The position numbers and the translations under genes are program-made. Shown here in pieces: positions 8,521 through 16,008 of a stretch of DNA of 64,000 nucleotides. The notes below the pieces were generated by a model. That model had not been told where the DNA came from and made no database searches. It was given only the letters and a program-made list of their open reading frames with translations. The first letter of the stretch is position 1; each line of letters starts with the position of its first letter. This stretch comes from Thiocystis violascens DSM 198 (GTDB lineage: Bacteria; Pseudomonadota; Gammaproteobacteria; Chromatiales; Chromatiaceae). Where the stretch lies: positions 3,435,412 to 3,499,411 of the forward strand of contig NC_018012.1 of assembly GCF_000227745.2 (NCBI RefSeq), given 5' to 3'.

Positions 8521-9293
8521 GACGACTCCCCTTCGTCGCGCGTGGCGCGCCCGGCGCGCTTGCGACCCTGGGCGGCGCTCAGAATCCCCCGCAAGATATT
8601 CATCTCGACACGATCCGGACGCGCCCGATTGAACAGCCGCCGCAGACGCCGCATCAGCTTGTGCGATTGCGCGGGATCGCCGAAACCGATCGCCAGCAGC
8701 GTTTCGGCCAGATGACCATGAAAGCCTTCCATCTCGTCCGCCGTCGCCAACTCGCGCGGCGGATCGAGGAGCCGCTCGCCGCGTTCCTCGCGCGCCACGC
8801 GGCGAATCTCGTAGGCCAACACCTGCGCCGCCGCGGCCAGATTCAGCGAACTGAAATCGGGATTGGTCGGGATGTGCACCAACGCATGACAACGCGCCAG
8901 TTCCACGTTCGAAAGCCCCGAACTCTCGCGCCCGAAGACCAGGGCGACATCGTCCTCGGCGGCCTCGTCGAGCAGTTGCCGCGCGCACGCCGAGGGCTCC
9001 AGCAGCGGCCATTCGATGGTGCGCAGACGGGCGCTCGCGCCGATCACCAGACGACAGCCGGCCAGCGCGTCGGGCAGGCTCGCATGGAGGCCGGCTCGCT
9101 CCAGCAGATCGTCCGCGCCCGAGGCGCGCGCCAACGCCTCCGCGTCCGGCGGATGCTTGGGTGCCACCAGTTCCAGGCGCGACAGACCCATGGTCTTCAT
9201 CGCCCGCGCCACGGCGCCGATGTTGCCGGTATGGGTCGTCTCGACCAGCACGAAACGGATGCGCGCCAGCGATGCGGTCATTTGGTCTATCAT
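8517..9293 (-). CDS. trmJ: tRNA (cytidine/uridine-2'-O-)-methyltransferase TrmJ
   Basis: A SpoU/TrmH-family (SPOUT) enzyme of 258 aa that methylates the ribose at position 32 of certain tRNAs. The start region reads IRFVLVETTHTGNIGAVARAMKTMG, the classic TrmJ N-terminus. The knot motifs LVFGRESSGLSN and HIPTNPDFSSLNLAAAAQVLAYE are present. An ATG at 9281 is an equally plausible start. The gene is divergent from suhB, as in many gammaproteobacteria. Its stop overlaps the res start, an arrangement expected only if res was placed precisely behind it. Confidence 0.95.
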   Translation of the reverse strand: MIDQMTASLARIRFVLVETTHTGNIGAVARAMKTMGLSRLELVAPKHPPDAEALARASGADDLLERAGLHASLPDALAGCRLVIGASARLRTIEWPLLEPSACARQLLDEAAEDDVALVFGRESSGLSNVELARCHALVHIPTNPDFSSLNLAAAAQVLAYEIRRVAREERGERLLDPPRELATADEMEGFHGHLAETLLAIGFGDPAQSHKLMRRLRRLFNRARPDRVEMNILRGILSAAQGRKRAGRATRDEGESS

Positions 9294-9318
9294 GTCGGGC
9301 TAAATCTTCAGAAAATCG

Positions 9319-9346
9319 CGCTGTATCGTCAGCCTATGATACAGCG
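9319..9346. promoter_or_regulatory. perfect inverted repeat between trmJ and suhB
   Basis: Nine-base arms CGCTGTATC and GATACAGCG are separated by ten bases. They lie 23 bases before the suhB start and 26 bases before the trmJ start. The repeat overlaps a TATGAT hexamer (9335-9340) that could be a -10 box for suhB. It could be an operator or an mRNA hairpin; no protein can be assigned. Confidence 0.45.
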
Positions 9347-9369
9347 ACTGCCCGGATATCCCGCAAACC

Positions 9370-10167
9370 ATGCACCCAAGTCTAAACATTGCCATCCGCG
9401 CCGCCCGTAGTGCCGGCCGTCTGATCATGCGTTACTCGGATCGGCTCGAACAGCTCCAGGTCGAGTCGAAAAGCCGCAACGATTTCGTCAGCGATGTCGA
9501 CCGCGCCGCCGAGGCGGCGATCATCCAGGAACTGCGCAATCGTTTCCCCGGCCACGCCATCCTCGCCGAGGAGAGCGGCGAGCAGGGCAGCGGCGACTTC
9601 CAGTGGATCATCGACCCGCTGGACGGCACCACCAATTATCTGCACGGCTTCCCGCAATTCTCGATCTCGATCGCGCTCAAGTATAAGGGGCAGCTCGAAT
9701 GCGGCGTCGTCTACGACCCCACGCGCGAGGAACTTTTTACCGCCGCGCGCGGGCAGGGCGCCCAGCTCAACGACCGCAAGCTGCGCGTCGCCACCCGCCC
9801 GTCGCTCGAAGGCGCGCTGATCGGCACCGGCTTCCCCTTCCGCGATCAGCGCCACATCGACGCCTATCTCGGCATGTTCAAGGCCATGACCCTGGAGACC
9901 GCCGGATTGCGCCGCCCCGGTTCGGCCGCCCTGGATCTCGCCTATGTCGCCGCCGGGCGCACCGATGGGTTCTGGGAAATCGGCCTCTCGCCCTGGGACT
10001 GCGCCGCTGGCGCTCTGCTGATCCTGGAGGCCGGCGGCGCCGTCACCGACTTCGGCGGCGGCACCCGCTTCCTGGACACCGGCAACCTGATCGCCGGCAA
10101 TCTCCGGATCCACCGCGCCATGCTTGATCTGCTGACGCCCTTCATGACCGAGCAACTGCGCGCGTGA
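9370..10167 (+). CDS. suhB: inositol-1-monophosphatase family protein SuhB
   Basis: 265 aa. The metal-binding signatures are EESG (E67, E68), IDPLDGTTNY (D82, D85) and the C-terminal WDCAAGALLILEAGG. SuhB dephosphorylates inositol-1-phosphate. In E. coli it also joins NusA/NusB/NusG antitermination complexes on rRNA operons. It is divergent from trmJ across a 76-base region containing a perfect inverted repeat, and convergent with the flagellin gene. Length and motifs are complete. Confidence 0.95.
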   Translation: MHPSLNIAIRAARSAGRLIMRYSDRLEQLQVESKSRNDFVSDVDRAAEAAIIQELRNRFPGHAILAEESGEQGSGDFQWIIDPLDGTTNYLHGFPQFSISIALKYKGQLECGVVYDPTREELFTAARGQGAQLNDRKLRVATRPSLEGALIGTGFPFRDQRHIDAYLGMFKAMTLETAGLRRPGSAALDLAYVAAGRTDGFWEIGLSPWDCAAGALLILEAGGAVTDFGGGTRFLDTGNLIAGNLRIHRAMLDLLTPFMTEQLRA

Positions 10168-10211
10168 GCGTCTCCAAATCGGCTTGGGATACCGAACTCC
10201 GGTTGAGGCAC

Positions 10212-10233
10212 GCTCCGGGCCAAAGCCCGGAGC
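10212..10233. terminator. stem-loop between convergent suhB and flagellin genes
   Basis: A perfect nine-base stem GCTCCGGGC/GCCCGGAGC with a four-base loop (CAAA). It lies 44 bases after the suhB stop and directly before the flagellin stop. There is no T-run on either side, so it may act as a 3'-end stabiliser or a weak bidirectional terminator. Confidence 0.5.
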
Positions 10234-10237
10234 GGTC

Positions 10238-11056
10238 TCAAGCCAGTAACTGCGAGACGAACAGAGAGGAGATATTGTTGGCCTGACTGAGCATGGCAAT
10301 GTTCGCCTGGCTCAGGATAAGGTTACGGCTTTGCTCCGCTGTCGCGCGGGCGTAGTCGGTATCCTGGATGCCGCTCTGGGCCGCCGCCACGTTGACGTTG
10401 CCCTGCTTCAACGCGCGAATGCTGGCTTCGAAGCGGTTCTGGGCGGCGCCAAACTCACCCTGTATCCCGCTGAGATAGTCTGTGATCTGGTCCGTCGTCT
10501 TGAGCGCGCTGGCGGCGCCGGCGGCGGTCGAAAGGTCGATGTCGTCGAGGCCAAAGGTCTTCATCTGTTCCTGAAGGTCGCGGGTATTAACGATCATGGC
10601 ATCATTCGCCCTGGCGCTCGCCTGAATCCCAAGTTCGCCTTCCCGCGGGAGCAACTTAACCCCATTGAATGAGGTGCCTTCGATGGTCTGGGCGATCTGT
10701 TCCCGCAACGCGCTGACCTCGGTCTGAAGGTTGGCGCGATCCGAATCGGAGAGCGTGCCGTTCATGCTCTGGAGGCTCAGATCGCCGATCCGCTGTAGGT
10801 TTTCGCTGATTTGGCTGACCCCGGCCTCTGCCGTCTGCATCATCGAGATCCCATCGCTGAGATTGCGAACCCCCTGGGCGTCGCCGGTGAGTTGGGCGGC
10901 GAACTGAGAGATGAGCGCCAGTCCGGTGGCATCGTCGGCGGCGCCGTTAACCCGCTTGCCTGAAGCGAGGCGTTCCTGCGTCGTCTCCAGGGCACCCTGA
11001 CTTCGGTTGAGGAGGCTCTGCGCGCCTAGCGCCATCTGATTGTTGATTCCCACCAT
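10238..11056 (-). CDS. flagellin
   Basis: A 272-residue flagellin. The N-terminal D0/D1 region starts MVGINNQMALGAQSLLNRSQGAL with ERLASGKRVNGAADDATGLAL. The C-terminal region ends DYARATAEQSRNLILSQANIAMLSQANNISSLFVSQLL. The central region is short, so the variable D2/D3 surface domains are nearly absent. The start is the ATG at 11056, with GGAAGG eight bases upstream; a GTG at 11065 is less likely. No other flagellar gene (fliD, flaG, fliS) is adjacent, so this is a solitary filament gene. Confidence 0.93.
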   Translation of the reverse strand: MVGINNQMALGAQSLLNRSQGALETTQERLASGKRVNGAADDATGLALISQFAAQLTGDAQGVRNLSDGISMMQTAEAGVSQISENLQRIGDLSLQSMNGTLSDSDRANLQTEVSALREQIAQTIEGTSFNGVKLLPREGELGIQASARANDAMIVNTRDLQEQMKTFGLDDIDLSTAAGAASALKTTDQITDYLSGIQGEFGAAQNRFEASIRALKQGNVNVAAAQSGIQDTDYARATAEQSRNLILSQANIAMLSQANNISSLFVSQLLA

Positions 11057-11091
11057 CGCGGTCACCTTCCATCAATTGATTGACATAAAAA

Positions 11092-11097
11092 ATTATA
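11092..11097 (-). promoter_or_regulatory. possible -10 box upstream of flagellin
   Basis: A perfect TATAAT hexamer on the minus strand lies about 36 bases before the flagellin start codon. The -35 region is poor. I did not find a clear sigma-28 motif (TAAA with GCCGATAA), which is what most flagellin genes use. Confidence 0.3.
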
Positions 11098-11299
11098 GGA
11101 GAAAGAGGTATCCATCGAAACGCACGATGCGCAGCGATTGCGGCAACGGCTGGGGGCGCTGGATCGAGACGACTTGGGACGAGGGCCGGATTCTGGGGTT
11201 TACGTTGTTGGCGTCGCGGTTTGACGTGTGAGGGTAGTGCCGTCCGTGGCGCGGACGGTTAATGCGCCTCGGTCAGTTCCAGCCGGTGTTTGTCAACAC
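11098..11299. other. gene-free spacer upstream of flagellin
   Basis: Between the flagellin promoter region and the end of the restriction operon. Short open frames exist on the plus strand but lack ribosome sites and recognisable content. No terminator with a clear T-run was seen. Confidence 0.4.
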
Positions 11300-11530
11300 T
11301 CAAGCGGCCCTGCGTGGGCCGAGCAAGGAATCCGGGTCAAAGTCGCCAAGGCCGATCTCGGACAGTGGCACCTCCATCACTTCCGCCTGCGTTTTAACCA
11401 CATCCAGAATGTCATAATAGGCCGCTTTCAGGCCGTGCTCGAACGGTTCATCGACCGCCTGCTCCGCAGCCGCCTTAGCTGTCCTGACGACCTCCTCCAA
11501 GAGGATTTGATAGTCAATTTGCGCGCTCAT
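11300..11530 (-). CDS. small acidic unknown protein, third accessory gene of the type IIG operon
   Basis: A 76-residue acidic protein starting MSAQIDYQILLEEVVRTAK and ending in an Arg/Ala tail. It is predicted to be mostly helical (EEVVRTAKAAAEQAVDEPFEHGLKAAYYDILDVV), with a second part DFDPDSLLG. The ATG at 11530 overlaps the end of the preceding gene by 17 bases, indicating translational coupling. A longer frame to 11749 is a shadow of that gene. The family is not recognised. Its place as last gene after the restriction-methyltransferase suggests an accessory or regulatory role, but there is no direct evidence. Confidence 0.6.
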   Translation of the reverse strand: MSAQIDYQILLEEVVRTAKAAAEQAVDEPFEHGLKAAYYDILDVVKTQAEVMEVPLSEIGLGDFDPDSLLGPRRAA

Positions 11531-11855
11531 TTTTCCCGGCCAATAAAGCCGCCTCGTCCGCTGCCTGTTCGTAGACGGCGCGCAGATACTCCGGGAGCAG
11601 ATGGGCGGGATAGGTCCGGTTGCGCAGCTTGCCGAGGTGCCACCACCAGTGGGCGAGCGGACGCGAGGCATCGTCCTCCAGCAGTCCCGGATTGATGTAC
11701 TCGTTGACTTGAGTGGCCTCAATGACGATTTCGTCAAGCTCGCGCACATCTTGGGATTGCGCCACGGCTTCGCTCAAGGCTTCACGCGCCGCTCGCAGGC
11801 CAAGACCCTCGCCGTCGAGCGAGAATTGATACTCGGCGTATTCCTGATAGCGCAT
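11514..11855 (-). CDS. unknown protein, second accessory gene of the type IIG operon
   Basis: 113 residues from the ATG at 11855 (MRYQEYAEYQFSLDGEGLG). It is rich in helices and acidic residues, with a Trp-rich segment HWWWHLGKLRN followed by PEYLRAVYEQAADEA. The next upstream in-frame ATG (11960) lies inside the preceding gene and would force a large overlap, so the short form is preferred, although its ribosome site is weak. It lies 23 bases after the first accessory gene and overlaps the third by 17 bases. No family was recognised. Confidence 0.6.
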   Translation of the reverse strand: MRYQEYAEYQFSLDGEGLGLRAAREALSEAVAQSQDVRELDEIVIEATQVNEYINPGLLEDDASRPLAHWWWHLGKLRNRTYPAHLLPEYLRAVYEQAADEAALLAGKNERAN

Positions 11856-11878
11856 CAGCGGATCAAGTCGCTTAACGT

Positions 11879-12325
11879 CTATAAAGCCTCTCCAAAGTCG
11901 TCGTTCAAATTGGGATACAGACTGACGTGCGTCCCATCCGGGTCGAGAATCGCAATCCATCCCTCGCGGACTGAACGGACCTGATAACGCACGCCATGAC
12001 TCCGGTAGACGTGGGCATGCGGGTCATTGAGCACGCGCGCAAACAGCGCATCGAAGGCGTCCAGGTCGGGAATTGGGCGCCCGTCGCGATAACTTCTCTG
12101 CATGTAGTGTAGCTCGCGACTATCCACCCGGCCGGGGTTCCGACGGGTCCGTCGGAGAAAGTCGGCGACTTCGGGCGTGTCCCGGTACGCGTCCAGACGC
12201 AGCAGCGTCCTCTCGATTTCTTTCTTGTTTCTGTTGAGGTTTTTCATCCGCCACTGGGAATGGTCGCGGGCATATCGCAAGGTCTCCCGCGCCGCCTCCT
12301 TCGCTGAATGCGGCTCTTCGCTCAT
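11879..12325 (-). CDS. unknown protein, first accessory gene of the type IIG operon
   Basis: A 148-residue protein starting MSEEPHSAKEAARETLRYARDHSQWRMKNLNRNKK. The N-terminal half is basic and probably helical. The C-terminal half (YRSHGVRYQVRSVREGWIAILDPDGTHVSLYPNL) reads as a small beta-sheet domain. The ATG at 12325 overlaps the TGA of the large upstream gene (ATGA), so the two are coupled. I do not recognise the family. A basic N-terminus next to a restriction enzyme suggests nucleic acid contact, but this is inference. Confidence 0.65.
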   Translation of the reverse strand: MSEEPHSAKEAARETLRYARDHSQWRMKNLNRNKKEIERTLLRLDAYRDTPEVADFLRRTRRNPGRVDSRELHYMQRSYRDGRPIPDLDAFDALFARVLNDPHAHVYRSHGVRYQVRSVREGWIAILDPDGTHVSLYPNLNDDFGEAL

Positions 12326-15300
12326 CGCGCGCCCGGCATCCTCGGCGGCGCGGTGCGCCACAGCAGGTCGATCTCCTCGTCGGTGAGCTGGTATGCCTCA
12401 AGGACCAGATCGGACATCCGCCGTTCCAGGGCGCGCAGTTGGGCGGTACGGGCCTGCTCGGCGGTGGCGTAGTGACGATGGGTGTCGGTCAGCTCGGTGA
12501 TGGTCTGCGGGGTGAGGCGGGGAGCGCCCTTGGGGCGGCGTTTGCGGACTGCGGCGGCGAACGCCTCGCCGGTCAGGTCGGCGAAGGTCTCCAGACGCTG
12601 ACCGGGCTTGTCGACGCCGAGTTCCAGACGCAGCCAGGTCAGCAGTTCGCGGGATTTCTGCTGGGTGACGCGTGTCAGCTCCAGGGTGGCGGCGGCGTGC
12701 TCCTCGATTTCGCGGCGAAGCGCGGGGGGCGGGTCGGCGATCGGCAGGGTCTCCATGCGGAAACCGGCCGGGTTCAGTGCCTCGTCCTTCATGTGCGGCA
12801 GATAGCGCCAGTTGTGCCACCAGAGGAGCGGGGAGTTGAGGACGGCAAGCAGGTAGTGATCCGAGGTTGGCAACAGGAAGACCTTATTGTTGCCGTAGAG
12901 CGCACCATCGGAGAAGGCGTACTGGGGGTGGAACTGGATCTCTTGGTAAAGGATTTTCGGCCGCTCAAAACTCTCCCAATACTCGACGCTGTCCTGAATC
13001 TCGTACCAAGCATAGCGGCCCGGCTTCCTTCCAGACCAGTCACCATCCTTGGCCGCGTCCCAATCGCCCGGCCTTGGCTCAAGTCGCCCGCGGAAGCGTT
13101 CCAGATGCGCCCGGATCGACGGATAGGCATCGATCTCAAAACCACGACGCGCAAAGATCATCCACAACCCTTGCCATTCCGGCACCCAGCGACCAATGTC
13201 CTGCCCGCGCAGATACGGTTTGATCATCCCGGCGCAGCCGGGATCGTCGCAGATCAATCCGGCGCGGGTCGTCTCGTCGATCAGAAAGGCTTCGTTCAGT
13301 CCGGTCAAAACACCACGATACGGTTTGACTCCCACGAACTCGGCCAGCGGCACCCCGCGCTCGCACAGCCGGCCCATCAGGGTCTCGACATCGGGCGGTT
13401 CCAGGCTCCAGGGTTCGGCGCCGTAGCGCGACCAGGGGATCGGATAGCCGTGCTCATGGATATAGTTGTCCAGTGACAGCTCGGCCGGACGGTCGCGCGG
13501 GATCGGGCAGATCCGCACCAGGGATGGCTCCGACGCGGGCTCGGGGGCGCGGTGGCGGGCGACCAGGATACAGGGGAAGGTGTCGGCGTCCTCGAAGATG
13601 GGCGCGTGGCCGAAGTCCAGGATTTCTTCCAGCTCGGCGCGCGCGGCGAAGAGTCGGCGCAACGGCTCGCCATAACCGGCGCGCAGCCATTTGTTGGTGA
13701 CGATGTCGCTCAATTTGCCCTGGGGGGCGAGTAGCTCCAGGCCGCGCTCGTAGAAATAGACATAGAGATCGGCAACCCCGTGATAGCTGGCGTAACGCGC
13801 GGCCAGATAGGGCTTGAGCGGGCCAAGTGATTCCTGGCGCACGTAAGGCGGATTGCCGACGACGATATCGAAGCCGCCCTGGGCCATGACCTCGGGAAAG
13901 GCGGCGTGCCAGTCGAAGGCGCGGGTGTCCGCCGGCAGGCTGGCGAAGGCGTCGACGAGGGCCAGTGGGGCGTCTGGCGGCGGCGGCTCCACCAGCGAAT
14001 TGCCGCAGCGGATGTTGGCGTCGAGGTTGTTGAGCGGCTTGTCCTGACGCGCGGTCTTGAGCCAGAGACTGAGCTTGGTGATCTCGACCGACTCGGGATT
14101 GAGGTCCACGCCGAAGAGGTTGTCTTGCAGAATCTGGCGGTTCAGATCGAACAGCCCCAACTGCGCGGGCGTCCCTTGCAGTTCGGCGATGGCGCGGTTG
14201 ACCCGCTCGTATTCGCCGATCAGAAAATCGAAGGCGGCGACCAGAAAGGCCCCGGAGCCGCACGCCAGATCCAGCACCTTGATCCGGCCCAGTACCTCAA
14301 GCAGATCGACCCAGACTTTCAGTCGGGTCTCGTTCGACAGCGGGCCGGGCTTGCCGGTGCGGTGACGGGTCTCGATCTCGGCGTGACGCTCGGCGAGCCA
14401 GCCACCGATGGTGCGCGACACCATGAAGCGGGTGATGGGCTCGGGGGTGTAGAAGATGCCGTCACGCTTGCGCCGCGAGCGCTGTTTATCCGCACTCTCG
14501 CCCCGGATCTCGGCGCGCAACGACTCCAGGTCGGTGATCGACTGCTCGAAAATGTGCCCGAGGATGTTGACGTTGAGATCGGTCTCGAAGTCGTAACCGG
14601 CGAGGGCCGCGATGCCATCCAGACCCGCGTCGGCCACTCGCAGGGCGTCGAGCACGGGATCCGCGGCGAAGAGTCCGCCGTTGTAGGCGTTGATGCGCAG
14701 GGGCGGATGGCCCTGGTCGACGGCGCGGAAGAGTCCGCACAACTGCTGCCAGCGCGAGACCTGGACGAAGCCCTCGCTCTTCGCCTCCAGGGCCTGCGTG
14801 AGCACCTTGGGCGGCAGGAGTCCGGTGTCCTCACAGACGCAGATGAAGAGACAGCGATCGAGGATCTTTTGGGTCAGCTCCAGGAGATGGACGCCATGCG
14901 CATCCGTCTCCCGGTCGACGGGCGGCGGGTTGTCACGGCGCAATTGATCGAAGAGATCGAGGCGCAGATCGCGATAGACGACATAAAACGCCTTACCGAT
15001 GCGCTCCTCTTCGACATGGGTGTGGGTGGCCAGACGCTCGACCGCGCTCTCGCTGTCCGGCGTGGTTCCGAATAGGTTTTCGCGGCCAAGCAGGAACAGG
15101 AAGGTGCGCAGATGCTCGGGGTCGGCGAGCGCGCCCAGGTCGAAACGCTGACAATAGCCTTGGCCGCGATCGGTGCGATAAAGACGCAGCTCGATGAAGT
15201 TGCCGACCAGCACCCAGCGGCAGCCGTCGACCCTGGCGGCATAGCCGAACGCCTGCTCGACCGGGGTAAGCCGACCATAGCCCGCCGCCTGCCGGGCGTC

Positions 15301-15708
15301 CAGATCGGCGCCGGGGGATTTCAGTTCCAGCACCGCGCGGGTGCGCTCGATGACCGCGCCCGAACCCGTACCGGGGCCGTACCAGCCGAGACGGGCATCC
15401 GGCGGACGATAGCCCTTGACCGCCTTGGAGCTGGTCTCGGGTTCGAGATGGTGCAGCCCGTCGGCGCCGACGATCTGTCGATAGCCGAGTAGTCGGTCGA
15501 TGACCTGGCTCAGGAACTGGCCTTGGAGCGGCTTTTCCTTTTGGCCGAGCAGCGCGCCCGTGCCGGCGCTCGCGGCCCAACTCGCGGCGATGTGGCGCTG
15601 CTCCGCGTCGAGGGCGGGCGTGAAACCGCGTTGCGCTTCATTCAGGAGTCGCCGGTTGAACAGCGGTTTGAAGTTGTCCGTGCTGGCCATTCGCGGCGGT
15701 GCTCCCAT
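12322..15708 (-). CDS. type IIG-like fused restriction endonuclease-methyltransferase
   Basis: One 1128-residue polypeptide combining cleavage and N6-adenine methylation. A nuclease-like N-terminal part carries IERTRAVLELKSPG (E128, K130, PD-ExK-like). A helical linker follows, then FYTPEPITRFMV, AdoMet motif I VLDLACGSGAFL (about 478-489) and catalytic motif IV NPPY (619-622). A long C-terminal recognition region contains WWHNWRYLP near the end. Gamma-class motif order (I then IV) fits Eco57I/MmeI-type enzymes and also resembles PglX-like proteins; I see no other BREX genes. ATG 15690 is an alternative start. It heads an operon with three small unknown genes and is followed upstream by a 172-bp repeat. 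Confidence 0.85.
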   Translation of the reverse strand: MGAPPRMASTDNFKPLFNRRLLNEAQRGFTPALDAEQRHIAASWAASAGTGALLGQKEKPLQGQFLSQVIDRLLGYRQIVGADGLHHLEPETSSKAVKGYRPPDARLGWYGPGTGSGAVIERTRAVLELKSPGADLDARQAAGYGRLTPVEQAFGYAARVDGCRWVLVGNFIELRLYRTDRGQGYCQRFDLGALADPEHLRTFLFLLGRENLFGTTPDSESAVERLATHTHVEEERIGKAFYVVYRDLRLDLFDQLRRDNPPPVDRETDAHGVHLLELTQKILDRCLFICVCEDTGLLPPKVLTQALEAKSEGFVQVSRWQQLCGLFRAVDQGHPPLRINAYNGGLFAADPVLDALRVADAGLDGIAALAGYDFETDLNVNILGHIFEQSITDLESLRAEIRGESADKQRSRRKRDGIFYTPEPITRFMVSRTIGGWLAERHAEIETRHRTGKPGPLSNETRLKVWVDLLEVLGRIKVLDLACGSGAFLVAAFDFLIGEYERVNRAIAELQGTPAQLGLFDLNRQILQDNLFGVDLNPESVEITKLSLWLKTARQDKPLNNLDANIRCGNSLVEPPPPDAPLALVDAFASLPADTRAFDWHAAFPEVMAQGGFDIVVGNPPYVRQESLGPLKPYLAARYASYHGVADLYVYFYERGLELLAPQGKLSDIVTNKWLRAGYGEPLRRLFAARAELEEILDFGHAPIFEDADTFPCILVARHRAPEPASEPSLVRICPIPRDRPAELSLDNYIHEHGYPIPWSRYGAEPWSLEPPDVETLMGRLCERGVPLAEFVGVKPYRGVLTGLNEAFLIDETTRAGLICDDPGCAGMIKPYLRGQDIGRWVPEWQGLWMIFARRGFEIDAYPSIRAHLERFRGRLEPRPGDWDAAKDGDWSGRKPGRYAWYEIQDSVEYWESFERPKILYQEIQFHPQYAFSDGALYGNNKVFLLPTSDHYLLAVLNSPLLWWHNWRYLPHMKDEALNPAGFRMETLPIADPPPALRREIEEHAAATLELTRVTQQKSRELLTWLRLELGVDKPGQRLETFADLTGEAFAAAVRKRRPKGAPRLTPQTITELTDTHRHYATAEQARTAQLRALERRMSDLVLEAYQLTDEEIDLLWRTAPPRMPGAR

Positions 15709-15754
15709 TCGTCGAGTGTTCCCAAATGAGTCGGTCTGTCCAGCCGGCTCGGCC

Positions 15755-15926
15755 CACTGCCATTAAGTTAAGGATTTTCCGTTCGCCCTGAGTCCTGAGC
15801 TTGTCGAAGGGTCGAAGCCTGTCATGAGATTGTCGAATGGGGCGGACGGAAAACCCTAAGCCTTTGAGTATTAAGCCGTTCATGGTTCGATGGCCTCGCC
15901 ACGAACGGCTTCACTGAATGGCAGTG
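15755..15926. repeat. CACTGCC-ended 172-bp palindromic element, copy 1
   Basis: It begins CACTGCCATTAAGTTAAGG and ends in TTCACTGAATGGCAGTG, imperfect inverted ends. The interior contains two CCGTTCG...CGAACGG-type stem-loops with the widespread GAGCTTGTCGAAGG sequence. It has the same length as copy 2 at 19295-19466. No clear target duplication remains. It fills most of the 300-base gap between the type IIG gene and menD. The rest of that gap holds no gene. Confidence 0.75.
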
Positions 15927-16008
15927 ACGGTTGGCTGCGGTGCGCTCCGGGGGCTCCTCCGTGGGCTCCTATTAGATCGTTGCGGATCGACCAGGGCATC
16001 AGCTTTGC

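Noticed and set aside
8521..9012. N-terminal extension of res across trmJ
   Set aside because: The extra 164 residues are a frame-shifted reading of trmJ. The ATG at 8520 fits an ATGA overlap and starts the family sequence.
11040..11231. Small plus-strand gene upstream of flagellin
   Set aside because: It overlaps the flagellin start, lacks a ribosome site and shows no conserved content.
12322..15708. BREX PglX
   Set aside because: The methyltransferase layout is similar, but no brxA/B/C, pglZ or brxL genes are present. An N-terminal nuclease-like motif favours a fused type IIG enzyme.
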